Shown here in pieces: positions 1 to 7,110 of a DNA stretch of 64,000 bases (position 1 is the stretch's first letter; each line of letters starts with the position of its first letter). The notes beneath the pieces were generated by a model. It saw nothing but the letters and a program-made list of their open reading frames with translations, ran no database searches and was not told where the DNA came from. The DNA is from Parachlamydiales bacterium. GTDB taxonomy: Bacteria; Chlamydiota; Chlamydiia; Chlamydiales; Rhabdochlamydiaceae. The stretch spans positions 22,795-86,794 of the forward strand of contig JAGVMG010000062.1 of the NCBI GenBank assembly GCA_020053915.1, read 5' to 3'. The position numbers were made by a program, and so were the translations under genes.

Positions 1-1
1 A

Positions 2-1036
2 GACACATATGGAAAACATCCCAATCTTGTCATCGTCCCCACTGATCACCAAGCTTATAAAGAACCTAAAGCTATTGAGAACCAAATGCGTCACGCATTT
101 GGTAGAAAGAAATTTTTGAGCATCGGGATAATCAATGCGTTGGGAGGAACAACTTCTGCGCTAGGACGTCCTGATAGTCCACAGGAATTGTTTGAAAAAA
201 ACGTAGAAGCACCCCGAGGTTTTGTATCTGGAGTGTTAGATGCAGCAAGCGACCACACGGAAACGTGCAATATCGTTAACCTCAGCTCAATTGCAGCTTC
301 AATCTCCGATCCCGATCGATGCGATTACACGCACTGTCGAATTCTTGGAGAGCGTGAAATTTCTGGTATTGGAGTTGGAAAAGGCAAAGTCACTCATATG
401 CGACTTGGCCTTGTACAAGCCGATCCCATCTATGATGCTCAGGCAGGAAAATGGCTGGTTAATAGTGGTCACAACCATTCAGCAGAAAACTGGGCTCGAA
501 AAAAAATGGTATTTGTTGCAGGAGAAGATAAAAACCCCGTGTATCAACCCACTTCGATCAGTTGTATCGCAAAAGGCGCTCTTCGCGCAGCTTTTCGAAC
601 AAAAGGTCCTGATGTCATGGTTATTGATGCAGTGAGTCGCCATTTAATGACTCAACGCGAGTACTTGACCTTGTTTACAAAGGGCAAGGTATTATGTGTA
701 CATGTACCCTTGGAGGTTTTGCATCATGTAACGCAACTTTCTAAAGATGGTCGTTTGCAACCATATGCATTGCAAATCATCACCGCTCTTGAAAAAAACC
801 CAAAAGTATTGGATTCAAGCGCTTTTGAAAGCCTACTTGAAGAGCCACCTTTATCAATGGATACCTTATATGCTCCAATCAAAGACAATCATTTTATCCA
901 TCCAGGGATTAAATTAACGCGCTATGCCCGTAAATTAATAAAAGAAAGCATCTCTGATCCTGAAAAATCAATTGATTTACTCAAGGCAATCGCTATAAGT
1001 AAAGGATGGAAATTTTCTGTCATCGAACGCGGCTAA
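2..1036 (+). CDS. SDR-like NAD(P)-binding protein, 5' end cut off by the window
   Basis: The reading frame is open without a stop back to base 2, so the ATG at 86 is probably internal and the gene begins outside the window; 344 residues are visible. The pattern suggests a short-chain dehydrogenase/reductase or NAD-dependent epimerase fold: a Gly-rich strand end (INALGGTTS), then VNLSSIAA, where SDRs carry the catalytic Ser, then a Tyr-containing segment (DYTHCRILGE) followed by RLGLV. The usual YxxxK pair is not clear (Y-T-H-C-R), so catalysis in the classical way is doubtful. The C-terminal third matches nothing I recognise. It converges on the small minus-strand gene at 1167-1454 with a shared terminator between them. 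The fold is inferred and the substrate is unknown. Confidence 0.6.
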   Translation, partial: DTYGKHPNLVIVPTDHQAYKEPKAIENQMRHAFGRKKFLSIGIINALGGTTSALGRPDSPQELFEKNVEAPRGFVSGVLDAASDHTETCNIVNLSSIAASISDPDRCDYTHCRILGEREISGIGVGKGKVTHMRLGLVQADPIYDAQAGKWLVNSGHNHSAENWARKKMVFVAGEDKNPVYQPTSISCIAKGALRAAFRTKGPDVMVIDAVSRHLMTQREYLTLFTKGKVLCVHVPLEVLHHVTQLSKDGRLQPYALQIITALEKNPKVLDSSAFESLLEEPPLSMDTLYAPIKDNHFIHPGIKLTRYARKLIKESISDPEKSIDLLKAIAISKGWKFSVIERG

Positions 1037-1099
1037 AAATCGATCTATGTGATCAACATGTTCGATCTATCCAAGTTTGGATCAATTTCCCGACTATTA

Positions 1100-1152
1100 A
1101 GATGAATACTTAAAACAAAATCAACGGTAGATTTGTTTTTAAGTATTCATCT
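1100..1152. terminator. Bidirectional terminator hairpin
   Basis: A long inverted repeat with arms 1100-1119 and 1132-1152 (AGATGAATACTTAAAA paired with its complement, one bulged base) surrounds a short loop. It lies between two convergent genes and has A/T tracts on both sides, as expected for a two-way intrinsic terminator. Confidence 0.7.
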
Positions 1153-1166
1153 ATTTAAGGAGTGAT

Positions 1167-1454
1167 CTATAGTTCGTCTTTTTCTCGAAGTTTATTCATT
1201 TTGCGTTGGGTTTCTTTAACAAAAAGCTCTTGAAAGCGCTCATCACAAGTTTTATCAAAAATCCCTTCACCTTCTTTGACAATAGAAGGAACTCTGACCG
1301 ACTCTAGACTAAAAGCAGTTTGTATGCGAGCCACGCAAAATTGCGAAACCTTATCCATTAATCCTTTGGAGCTATAGTAACAGCCCCCTATGTGCACAGG
1401 AAACGCTGCCGTTCGCGCAAAACCTCTCGTAATAGGTGGAAGTAATGAAGCCAC
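1167..1454 (-). CDS. Small protein of unknown function (95 aa)
   Basis: I do not recognise this protein. It is 95 residues long, with a mildly hydrophobic N-terminal third containing a Gly-Gly-Cys-Tyr-Tyr cluster and a highly charged C-terminal third (NKLREKDEL) likely to be helical. It has no clear signal peptide or membrane segment. Support for it being real: it is the longest open frame in the interval, it ends at a convergent terminator shared with the upstream plus-strand gene, and the flanking DNA is much more AT-rich. No strong Shine-Dalgarno is seen before the ATG at 1454. Confidence 0.45.
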   Translation of the reverse strand: MASLLPPITRGFARTAAFPVHIGGCYYSSKGLMDKVSQFCVARIQTAFSLESVRVPSIVKEGEGIFDKTCDERFQELFVKETQRKMNKLREKDEL

Positions 1455-1638
1455 TTTTACCTCTTTGTTAAGAACTATTGGAAAGCATGATATACCATCA
1501 CTTAACTATCCAGCAACGATTTTGTTAATTTATATAAACAATTAAAAAACAACAAGTTACACCATATTTTTCTACTTTCATTCTACAAACACCTAAAAAT
1601 CAACAGATTAACAGATTTAAAATCGACATATTTTATAA

Positions 1639-1667
1639 TTGAATTATAATAAAATTTAGTATATAAT
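1639..1667 (+). promoter_or_regulatory. Sigma70/sigma66-type promoter
   Basis: A -35 box TTGAAT (1639-1644), a 17-bp AT-rich spacer and a perfect -10 box TATAAT (1662-1667). It is expected to start transcription near 1674, giving a short leader before the ATG at 1698. The spacer itself contains a second TATAAT. Confidence 0.75.
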
Positions 1668-1697
1668 TAATATAAGGACTATTAAAAAAGGTAAGAT

Positions 1698-1943
1698 ATG
1701 CTTGATTTATCATTATTAAACTATTTTAGCGCGGTGCAAAGCGCAACTACTACCGTATCATCAAAAAAGCCAGCCGCACCAAAATCAAAAACAAAACCTG
1801 CTGAAATAACTGATCAAAAAACGAATGTAATCTTCAAAAACGTAATCAACTCTGTTTTTGAATCTTTCGGCAATACGTTTAGAGATTTTGGCGAAAACGC
1901 TCCTGGAGGAGGCGCCGTTCTGATTATTATCCCTCAATATTAA
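1698..1943 (+). CDS. Small Lys/Ala/Pro-rich protein of unknown function (81 aa)
   Basis: This protein has no recognisable domain. It has an N-terminal 15-residue hydrophobic/polar stretch, a low-complexity Lys/Pro/Ala/Ser linker (about residues 22-40), an amphipathic segment rich in Asn, Val and Phe (about 43-65) and a Gly-rich hydrophobic tail. A strong canonical promoter and an AAGG-type ribosome-binding site (AAAAAAGGTAAGAT before ATG) argue that it is a real, well-expressed small gene. Size, polarity and the isolated single-gene unit resemble small secreted or chromatin-associated chlamydial proteins, but that is only an analogy. Confidence 0.6.
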   Translation: MLDLSLLNYFSAVQSATTTVSSKKPAAPKSKTKPAEITDQKTNVIFKNVINSVFESFGNTFRDFGENAPGGGAVLIIIPQY

Positions 1944-1981
1944 GAGAACTTTCAAGCTCAGCACTTCAACTGAGCTTTACC

Positions 1982-3193
1982 CTACGCGATGAGAGAGCCA
2001 GCAAGCTGGTTCCAGATTCTTAAGCCGCAATTGCGGATATGCTGTTGTTCTGATGTTTTGAATTTGACTGCTTGCAAAGGAAGTCGGTTGGTAGATTGGA
2101 ACCACACACCTAAAACTGTAATCAAAAAACTCTTGATCCAGGCTCTGATTCGTTCTATCTGCACACGAACTGTTGTGTAGCGAGAATAAGAATCCAAGTG
2201 CGATGCTAACGCATCTTTCTTTAACCCTTCTGCAATACATTGAGCCAATTTTGTTCCCAGCATGAAGCCATTATTGATGGCTCTAAAAAAGGGAAAGGCT
2301 GCAGCAGCATCGCCAACGAGCGCCCACAGCCTGCCTTTTTGATCGACAGTGACCACTTCTTTAGAGGCATAAGAATTTAAGACGATTGCAGTCAGCTTAT
2401 TCCTTTCTCCGTCAGGCACAATAACCTTATCTTCAAGTTCCTTTTGTGCTCCCCACCAGCGAAGGAGAACTTCACGAAGAGATGCTGGGAGCTTTGTCAG
2501 ACTTGTCTCGAAGTAATACGGATTTTTAAACGTTGCATCTGCAATTTGATCGTGTGTATTTTTATCTGTGAAGATCTGGAGTGTGATGCGCAAAGAGCCA
2601 TCGGGTTGAGGATCCGATTTTTCGATGACAAAATGCTCTGCAAATTTCTGCATTTTGTAGCTCCTCGATAAATTTGTAATGGATTGCTTTTTAGAAGGAG
2701 ACACACCTTGAGATTTTGGTTTTATGATATACTGAACTTGAGCCATGTACTGTAAGTTTGAATAGAAGCGAAACTGATTTTGGAAAATGGTTGATCTAAC
2801 GCTGCTTCTAGCCCCATCAGCTCCAATGAAAAGCTTGGCATTTGGAAAAAGCTCAGGCAACGTCTTCGGGTCTGCTGGGTGCCCTTTTAGAATCTTAATC
2901 CCGATCTGATGAGCAAGAGCGGTCAGATCCTCTTCCATTTCCTTAATTGGGACAATACGATTACCCCATTTTTTGACAAGCCCCTCTAATACAGGATGAG
3001 ATGGAATCCCTTCTAAGGAAGAAGCGCTAATGCGCAAGTGAATATTAGAACGTTGATACGTTTCATTCTTTTCGATGATCGTCACATTTTTCCCGCTTAA
3101 AAGGCGGGTCTGAATACCAGTCCAAAGTCCAATCGGCCCTCCCCCAACAATCACAACCTGGGATGTAGGATCTCCACTAATTCTCTTAAACAT
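1982..3193 (-). CDS. FAD-dependent monooxygenase, MhpA-like
   Basis: A 403-residue flavoprotein of the aromatic-ring hydroxylase/UbiH type. The N-terminal FAD dinucleotide-binding motif VVIVGGGPIGLWTG (about residues 13-26) is followed by a strand-ending acid (IIEKNE). The second FAD signature ADGARSSVR (GD/ADGxxSxVR class) lies near residues 125-133, and the third (LVGDAAAAFPFF) near residues 292-303 with the conserved Asp. It is cotranscribed with the SGNH hydrolase upstream: its ATG overlaps that gene's end by 8 bases. From memory, C. trachomatis has the same pair (CT148 monooxygenase, CT149 hydrolase). The substrate is not predictable. Confidence 0.8.
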   Translation of the reverse strand: MFKRISGDPTSQVVIVGGGPIGLWTGIQTRLLSGKNVTIIEKNETYQRSNIHLRISASSLEGIPSHPVLEGLVKKWGNRIVPIKEMEEDLTALAHQIGIKILKGHPADPKTLPELFPNAKLFIGADGARSSVRSTIFQNQFRFYSNLQYMAQVQYIIKPKSQGVSPSKKQSITNLSRSYKMQKFAEHFVIEKSDPQPDGSLRITLQIFTDKNTHDQIADATFKNPYYFETSLTKLPASLREVLLRWWGAQKELEDKVIVPDGERNKLTAIVLNSYASKEVVTVDQKGRLWALVGDAAAAFPFFRAINNGFMLGTKLAQCIAEGLKKDALASHLDSYSRYTTVRVQIERIRAWIKSFLITVLGVWFQSTNRLPLQAVKFKTSEQQHIRNCGLRIWNQLAGSLIA

Positions 3194-4226
3194 CGATCAC
3201 TTGCCAAGACGAAGGATCCGTGTTGGCAACTCCTGAATAAGTGGCAGTTGAATCTGATTTGGAATACAAGACACTGCTCTTAGAAAAATCGTGCTGTTTC
3301 ACGATATGCGCAATTCCTTCTGCGATAAGGGCGCCCCCTTCTTTGCTAGGCTCAATTCCAGCTTCATATAATTTTCGATGCGGGTTAAACGTATTGGGCA
3401 GATCCAAAATAGGAATTCGATCCTTTTTAGCCTGTTCCAAAATCGGCTGATAAAATGCATGCAAGAGCGCTCCAAATACAGCGTGGCTGATTTTCTTTCC
3501 TAAGAGGATATCTTTTGTTACCGAAAGAGGAATCACTTTTTGGGTCAAATAAAGCCCGAGCGCGCCACCTAATAATGCAGCTCCTCCAACGAGCAGTGAA
3601 ATCTTTCCTGCAACGATCCAGAGGGGGGCGGTCAATAGAGCTAGGCAAGCGACATGGACTGTCATCGCAACAATTCCAATCGCTTGAAATATCGGATAAA
3701 TGAGATAGGGATCATGATTGGCGTCGGTGCGATACTGAAGCATCAAGATTGGACGGATATCACGCCCTTGCAAACTCTTGATCTTTTCGACAATTTGAAG
3801 GTAGCGATTCTGAATGTCTGGAAGATTTGTCAGTAAACGCCAAGGAGTCAGCAAATTTTCTCTAAAATCATTCCCGCCGACACTCAAGACAATGTAGTGA
3901 GTGGCATCGGGACGCGCCGCAATGTTTTGTTCTAATTTTTCAAGAGGGCGAACGGTGATCTCTTTAGGAGCTTTTGTTCGCATGTATGCTTTTTTTTCAT
4001 GGCTACGCGGAAGCACTGCACCCACTTTATCTCCATTCAAAACGGATTTCGTGGTAAAGCCGTCATACGCGAGACTATTAACGACCAATCGGTCTGTTTT
4101 TAAACGCTCCTGAAGCAAGCCCTCGACAGAGTCGTTCTTCGCCTTTTCAACATTAGAACCATCGAGCATCCAAAACAGGTTATCTAAGGTGGAATCTCCA
4201 AGAGTGTGCACGTAGCCAATAGCCAT
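3186..4226 (-). CDS. SGNH/GDSL-type hydrolase with internal membrane hairpin
   Basis: A 346-residue hydrolase. Block I GDST (Asp11-Ser12, the nucleophile) is near the N-terminus, block III is SVGGNDFREN, and an ALIAEGIAH segment near the C-terminus is the likely block V His. Between blocks III and V there is an unusually hydrophobic stretch of about 60 residues (IFQAIGIVAMTVHVACLALL and a Gly-rich second half), which looks like two transmembrane helices inserted into the enzyme. Such a hairpin could anchor it in a bacterial or inclusion membrane. The gene is first in the operon with the FAD monooxygenase and has a strong promoter with an operator-like dyad immediately upstream. Esterase or lipase activity is inferred from the family. 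Confidence 0.75.
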   Translation of the reverse strand: MAIGYVHTLGDSTLDNLFWMLDGSNVEKAKNDSVEGLLQERLKTDRLVVNSLAYDGFTTKSVLNGDKVGAVLPRSHEKKAYMRTKAPKEITVRPLEKLEQNIAARPDATHYIVLSVGGNDFRENLLTPWRLLTNLPDIQNRYLQIVEKIKSLQGRDIRPILMLQYRTDANHDPYLIYPIFQAIGIVAMTVHVACLALLTAPLWIVAGKISLLVGGAALLGGALGLYLTQKVIPLSVTKDILLGKKISHAVFGALLHAFYQPILEQAKKDRIPILDLPNTFNPHRKLYEAGIEPSKEGGALIAEGIAHIVKQHDFSKSSVLYSKSDSTATYSGVANTDPSSWQVIDV

Positions 4227-4251
4227 AATCTCCTCAAAATTTTTTGAAGAG

Positions 4252-4280
4252 ATTATAATCTTCTTGTGAATTTATCACAA
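4252..4280 (-). promoter_or_regulatory. Strong promoter with operator-like dyad
   Basis: On the minus strand, -35 TTGTGA (4280-4275), a 17-bp spacer and a perfect -10 TATAAT (4257-4252) precede the SGNH hydrolase. The -35 box and spacer contain a perfect inverted repeat TTGTGA-N5-TCACAA (4264-4280), a typical place for a repressor or activator. The expected transcript starts near 4245, leaving a short leader with a GAGGAG ribosome-binding site. Confidence 0.7.
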
Positions 4281-4311
4281 TAAATACAAAACAAGAAATA
4301 ACCGAGAGACT

Positions 4312-4719
4312 TTAATTAAATAAAACAGAAGTAAATAGATTTTTTAACACCTCAGGAAGAGGCACAGAAGCTTGAGTCATTCGATCGACCGCCACCTGGA
4401 CAATCTTGACTTTACCCACCTCTATTTGTCTTTGTAGGTCGAATAACCGATAGGATAGAGTCAACGAAGAGTTGCCCATCTTTTCCACTTCCATCTTTAC
4501 CTCGATCTCATCTCCGACATGCAGCGGAGCTGTATAATCTGCTTCCGAATGCACTACAGGCAATAAGACAGAGGAATCGAGCAGCCGCCTTAAAGAAAAT
4601 CCTTTAAATTGAAGAAATTCTTCAAAGGTTTCCATGGCAAATTTGAGCTGTTCTGTAAAGTATAGAACGCCTGTGGCATCGGTGCTTTGAAGGCGAATTT
4701 TAACGAGATGTGTAAACAT
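4312..4719 (-). CDS. Hotdog-fold acyl-CoA thioesterase (YbgC/4HBT family)
   Basis: A 135-residue single hotdog domain. The motif TDATGVLYFTEQLKF (about residues 13-27) matches the 4-hydroxybenzoyl-CoA thioesterase signature D-x-x-G-x-x-Y/F, with Asp14 as the likely catalytic acid. YbgC/DHNA-CoA hydrolase relatives are this size and work as oligomers on short or aromatic acyl-CoA esters in the cytosol. It stands alone between the SGNH hydrolase promoter region and a divergent TPR gene. A role in menaquinone (DHNA-CoA) or lipid metabolism cannot be decided from the sequence. No convincing Shine-Dalgarno is visible. Confidence 0.75.
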   Translation of the reverse strand: MFTHLVKIRLQSTDATGVLYFTEQLKFAMETFEEFLQFKGFSLRRLLDSSVLLPVVHSEADYTAPLHVGDEIEVKMEVEKMGNSSLTLSYRLFDLQRQIEVGKVKIVQVAVDRMTQASVPLPEVLKNLFTSVLFN

Positions 4720-4862
4720 AAATTTAGATTAAAATAAAAAATTTTCTTTCTAATTTTTAAACGCTGAAATTTGAGTCTAACAGCTTCATCTTAAGTGGTA
4801 AATAGCGAAAACCAGAATAAAAAAATCTTTTAAAAACACCTTTCAAGAAAGGTTGGAGGATT

Positions 4863-6971
4863 GTGGAAAAAAGGGCAGTTTCCTATAATCCAACACTTTC
4901 TCATCAGGTCAAATTTAAGAGTAAATTCATGGATCATTGCGGAAACTCACATGTCCAAGAGAGCCCATCGCCGTCTGTACAAGGAGGGCATGCATCGCCT
5001 GTCGTAAACTCGCGTGCGCTTGCAGACTGCCTGCTCTCGCGTGGTCAGATGAGCTTGCTCAAATCGAACCTCAAACAAGGTCTAGAGCACTTTGATTCTG
5101 CAGTAAAGCTCGATCCTCACAATCCCAAACTCTATTTTGCGCAGGGCCTTTCCCTTTTTGAATACGGCAATGAAGAAGGAAAAGAAAAAGCGCTTCTTCT
5201 CGCTAGTAAAAAGTTCAAAATGGCCACGAGTTTAGATCCTCGCTATTTCGAAGCCTGGCTCGCCTGGGGCAGCACTTTGAGCACATTGGGATTGACCTAT
5301 GATGAACACCATTATTTTAAAGACGCGAAAGAAAAGCTAATCACTGCAGTGTCCTTGAGTGAAACTCAAGGTAAAGACAGTTTGGGAGAACTCTATTGGG
5401 AACTCGGCATTGTCTACTTCCATCTCGCCGAACATTCCGGAGAGGCGCTCGATCTGCATGATGCGATCGAATGTTTTCAAAAAACAGCGACATTCCAAGA
5501 TGAGCTTTCGATCGACTTTTGGAGAGATTATGGGAATGCCTGCTCCACCTTTGCAGGTCAGATCAACGACATTCGCTTCTATGTTAAAGCAATCAGCTGC
5601 TTTAGAAACGCCGTCGGAATCGACTCCACTTCCAGTGAAGCGTGGTCTAAGCTCGCCTCTGCGATGAGACAGCTCTATCTTTTGACGCAAGATGAAGACC
5701 ATTTTTCTCAGGCGCACGAATGCTTTGGCTCGGCGACCCACCTTCAGCCGAACGACGCAGAACTCTGGTTGAATTGGGCTCAATTCCTCCTCGAGTCCAC
5801 ACGCCGCGTTCCCGATCCTAAACGCCTGCGCTTATGCATCGAAAAATGCCACAGAGCCTACGCTATTGATGATTCACACCCGATGATTCAAGCCATTTGG
5901 GCAGAAGCACTCGCACTTCTTGGAGAAGCAACAGAACGCGTAGATTTGATCCACGATGCGCATAACAAGATTTCCGAAGCGATTGAAATCGACAGCGACC
6001 AGCCTGATATCTGGTATTCGTATGGCATGTGCCTAAGTGCTTGTGGAAGATATTTCCACGATCACGACTATTACTACCAAGCGATTGAGAAATTTCAAAC
6101 AGGCCTTTCAATCAATAGAACCTGCCATCGCCATTGGCATGCGCTCGGCAACACTTATTCCCTCATCGGTCAAATTGAAGGAGATCCGCAAAACTTCCAC
6201 AGAGCCATCCGCTTCCTCCAAAAAGCGATCGACCTCAATGCTTCTAGCTTATACATTTTTGATCAAGCCGTGGCTCTTTCTAAACTTGGAGACCTCACTC
6301 ATGAGAAAAAATGGTACGATGACGCCATCATGTTCTTTGAGCGCGCACTCAACATGCAACGCAACGCGATCTACCAACATCCCCACTGGCTATTTCACTA
6401 TGCCTGCACTTTAGATGCTCTTGGCGACTTCGACGAAGAAGAGACCTACTACGTACGCGCCATTGAAATTTTCTCCCATGTGCTCATGATCGATCCTGAT
6501 CTCCATGAAGTACACCACCGTTTAGCGCTCGCGCTCACACACCTCGGCGAGCTCACCTTCCAAGTCGATCATTTTTTTCGTGCGATCCATCACTACCGCC
6601 TCAGCTTGAAACACGACGAAGAAAACGACACGATCATCTTAGACTGGGCGATCACCTTAATCAACTTAGCGCAATACTCTTCTGATTCTGCTGAAGCGGA
6701 TCAGTACTATAAAGACGCAGAGCAAAAGCTAACGACCGCAGCGAAACTCGGCAACCTGCACGCTTTTTATCACTTGAGCTGCTTAAACTCTCTTTTAGAC
6801 GAGCAAGAAAAGGCGATGGCCTTTTTACTCAAAGCAGACGCTCACCAAGCGCTGCCCCCTCTTGAAGAGATCTTAAGCGACGAGTGGCTCGACGGCCTTC
6901 GCGCTACCCCCGATTTCAGATCCTTTATCGTCCAGCTTGAGCACCGCCCAAATCTCCAAGAAGAGCGGTAG
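4863..6971 (+). CDS. Large tetratricopeptide-repeat protein
   Basis: About 700 residues made of at least a dozen degenerate TPR units from residue 55 to near the C-terminus. Each unit has the W/Y-LG-AI-F-A-D-P spacing (for example AVKLDPHNPKLYFAQGLSLF and AIEIDSDQPDIWYSYGMCLS), and a recurring extra motif (G-DxxxYYxAI) lengthens many repeats. There is no signal peptide and no catalytic domain, so it is probably a cytosolic scaffold. The start is unsure: GTG at 4863 has GGAGGA only 2 bases upstream, while the ATG at 4929 would shorten the protein by 22 residues. A hairpin (4838-4853) lies just before the ribosome-binding site. A REP-like palindrome follows the stop codon. Confidence 0.8.
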   Translation: MEKRAVSYNPTLSHQVKFKSKFMDHCGNSHVQESPSPSVQGGHASPVVNSRALADCLLSRGQMSLLKSNLKQGLEHFDSAVKLDPHNPKLYFAQGLSLFEYGNEEGKEKALLLASKKFKMATSLDPRYFEAWLAWGSTLSTLGLTYDEHHYFKDAKEKLITAVSLSETQGKDSLGELYWELGIVYFHLAEHSGEALDLHDAIECFQKTATFQDELSIDFWRDYGNACSTFAGQINDIRFYVKAISCFRNAVGIDSTSSEAWSKLASAMRQLYLLTQDEDHFSQAHECFGSATHLQPNDAELWLNWAQFLLESTRRVPDPKRLRLCIEKCHRAYAIDDSHPMIQAIWAEALALLGEATERVDLIHDAHNKISEAIEIDSDQPDIWYSYGMCLSACGRYFHDHDYYYQAIEKFQTGLSINRTCHRHWHALGNTYSLIGQIEGDPQNFHRAIRFLQKAIDLNASSLYIFDQAVALSKLGDLTHEKKWYDDAIMFFERALNMQRNAIYQHPHWLFHYACTLDALGDFDEEETYYVRAIEIFSHVLMIDPDLHEVHHRLALALTHLGELTFQVDHFFRAIHHYRLSLKHDEENDTIILDWAITLINLAQYSSDSAEADQYYKDAEQKLTTAAKLGNLHAFYHLSCLNSLLDEQEKAMAFLLKADAHQALPPLEEILSDEWLDGLRATPDFRSFIVQLEHRPNLQEER

Positions 6972-7002
6972 TTCTCTACTGCTCTACTCCAACTTTGGAG
7001 TG

Positions 7003-7038
7003 CAAACAACCTGAAAAATCGGTTCTTCAGGTTGTTTG
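7003..7038 (+). terminator. Hairpin between TPR gene and yidC; full copy of the dispersed palindrome
   Basis: Perfect 12-bp arms CAAACAACCTGA (7003-7014) and TCAGGTTGTTTG (7027-7038) surround a 12-base spacer. It lacks a strong T-run on the plus strand. The right half recurs at three other intergenic places in this window, so it may be a REP-like element acting as a transcript end. Confidence 0.55.
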
Positions 7039-7044
7039 TGTATA
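7019..7044 (+). repeat. Dispersed intergenic repeat, site A (full palindrome, right half)
   Basis: TCGGTTCTTCAGGTTGTTTG and the following TGTATA differ at only 3 of 26 positions from the copy at 53647-53672. A shorter dyad ACTCCA-ACTT-TGGAGT (6986-7001) directly precedes the palindrome and is partly echoed at 63417-63446. Confidence 0.6.
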
Positions 7045-7110
7045 GCTCAATATTGAGCCACTTGCTATCATGGCTTATTCTTCATCTGTTTTGCCCAAGG
7101 TTATTACTCT

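Noticed and set aside
240..635. 131-codon open frame within the first gene
   Set aside because: Lies wholly inside the longer SDR-like frame, which is open to the window edge and carries Rossmann-type motifs.
4227..4254. RNA hairpin hiding the ribosome-binding site of the SGNH hydrolase
   Set aside because: The predicted transcription start (near 4245) lies inside the dyad, so the mRNA would contain only one arm; I treat it as a DNA-level dyad.
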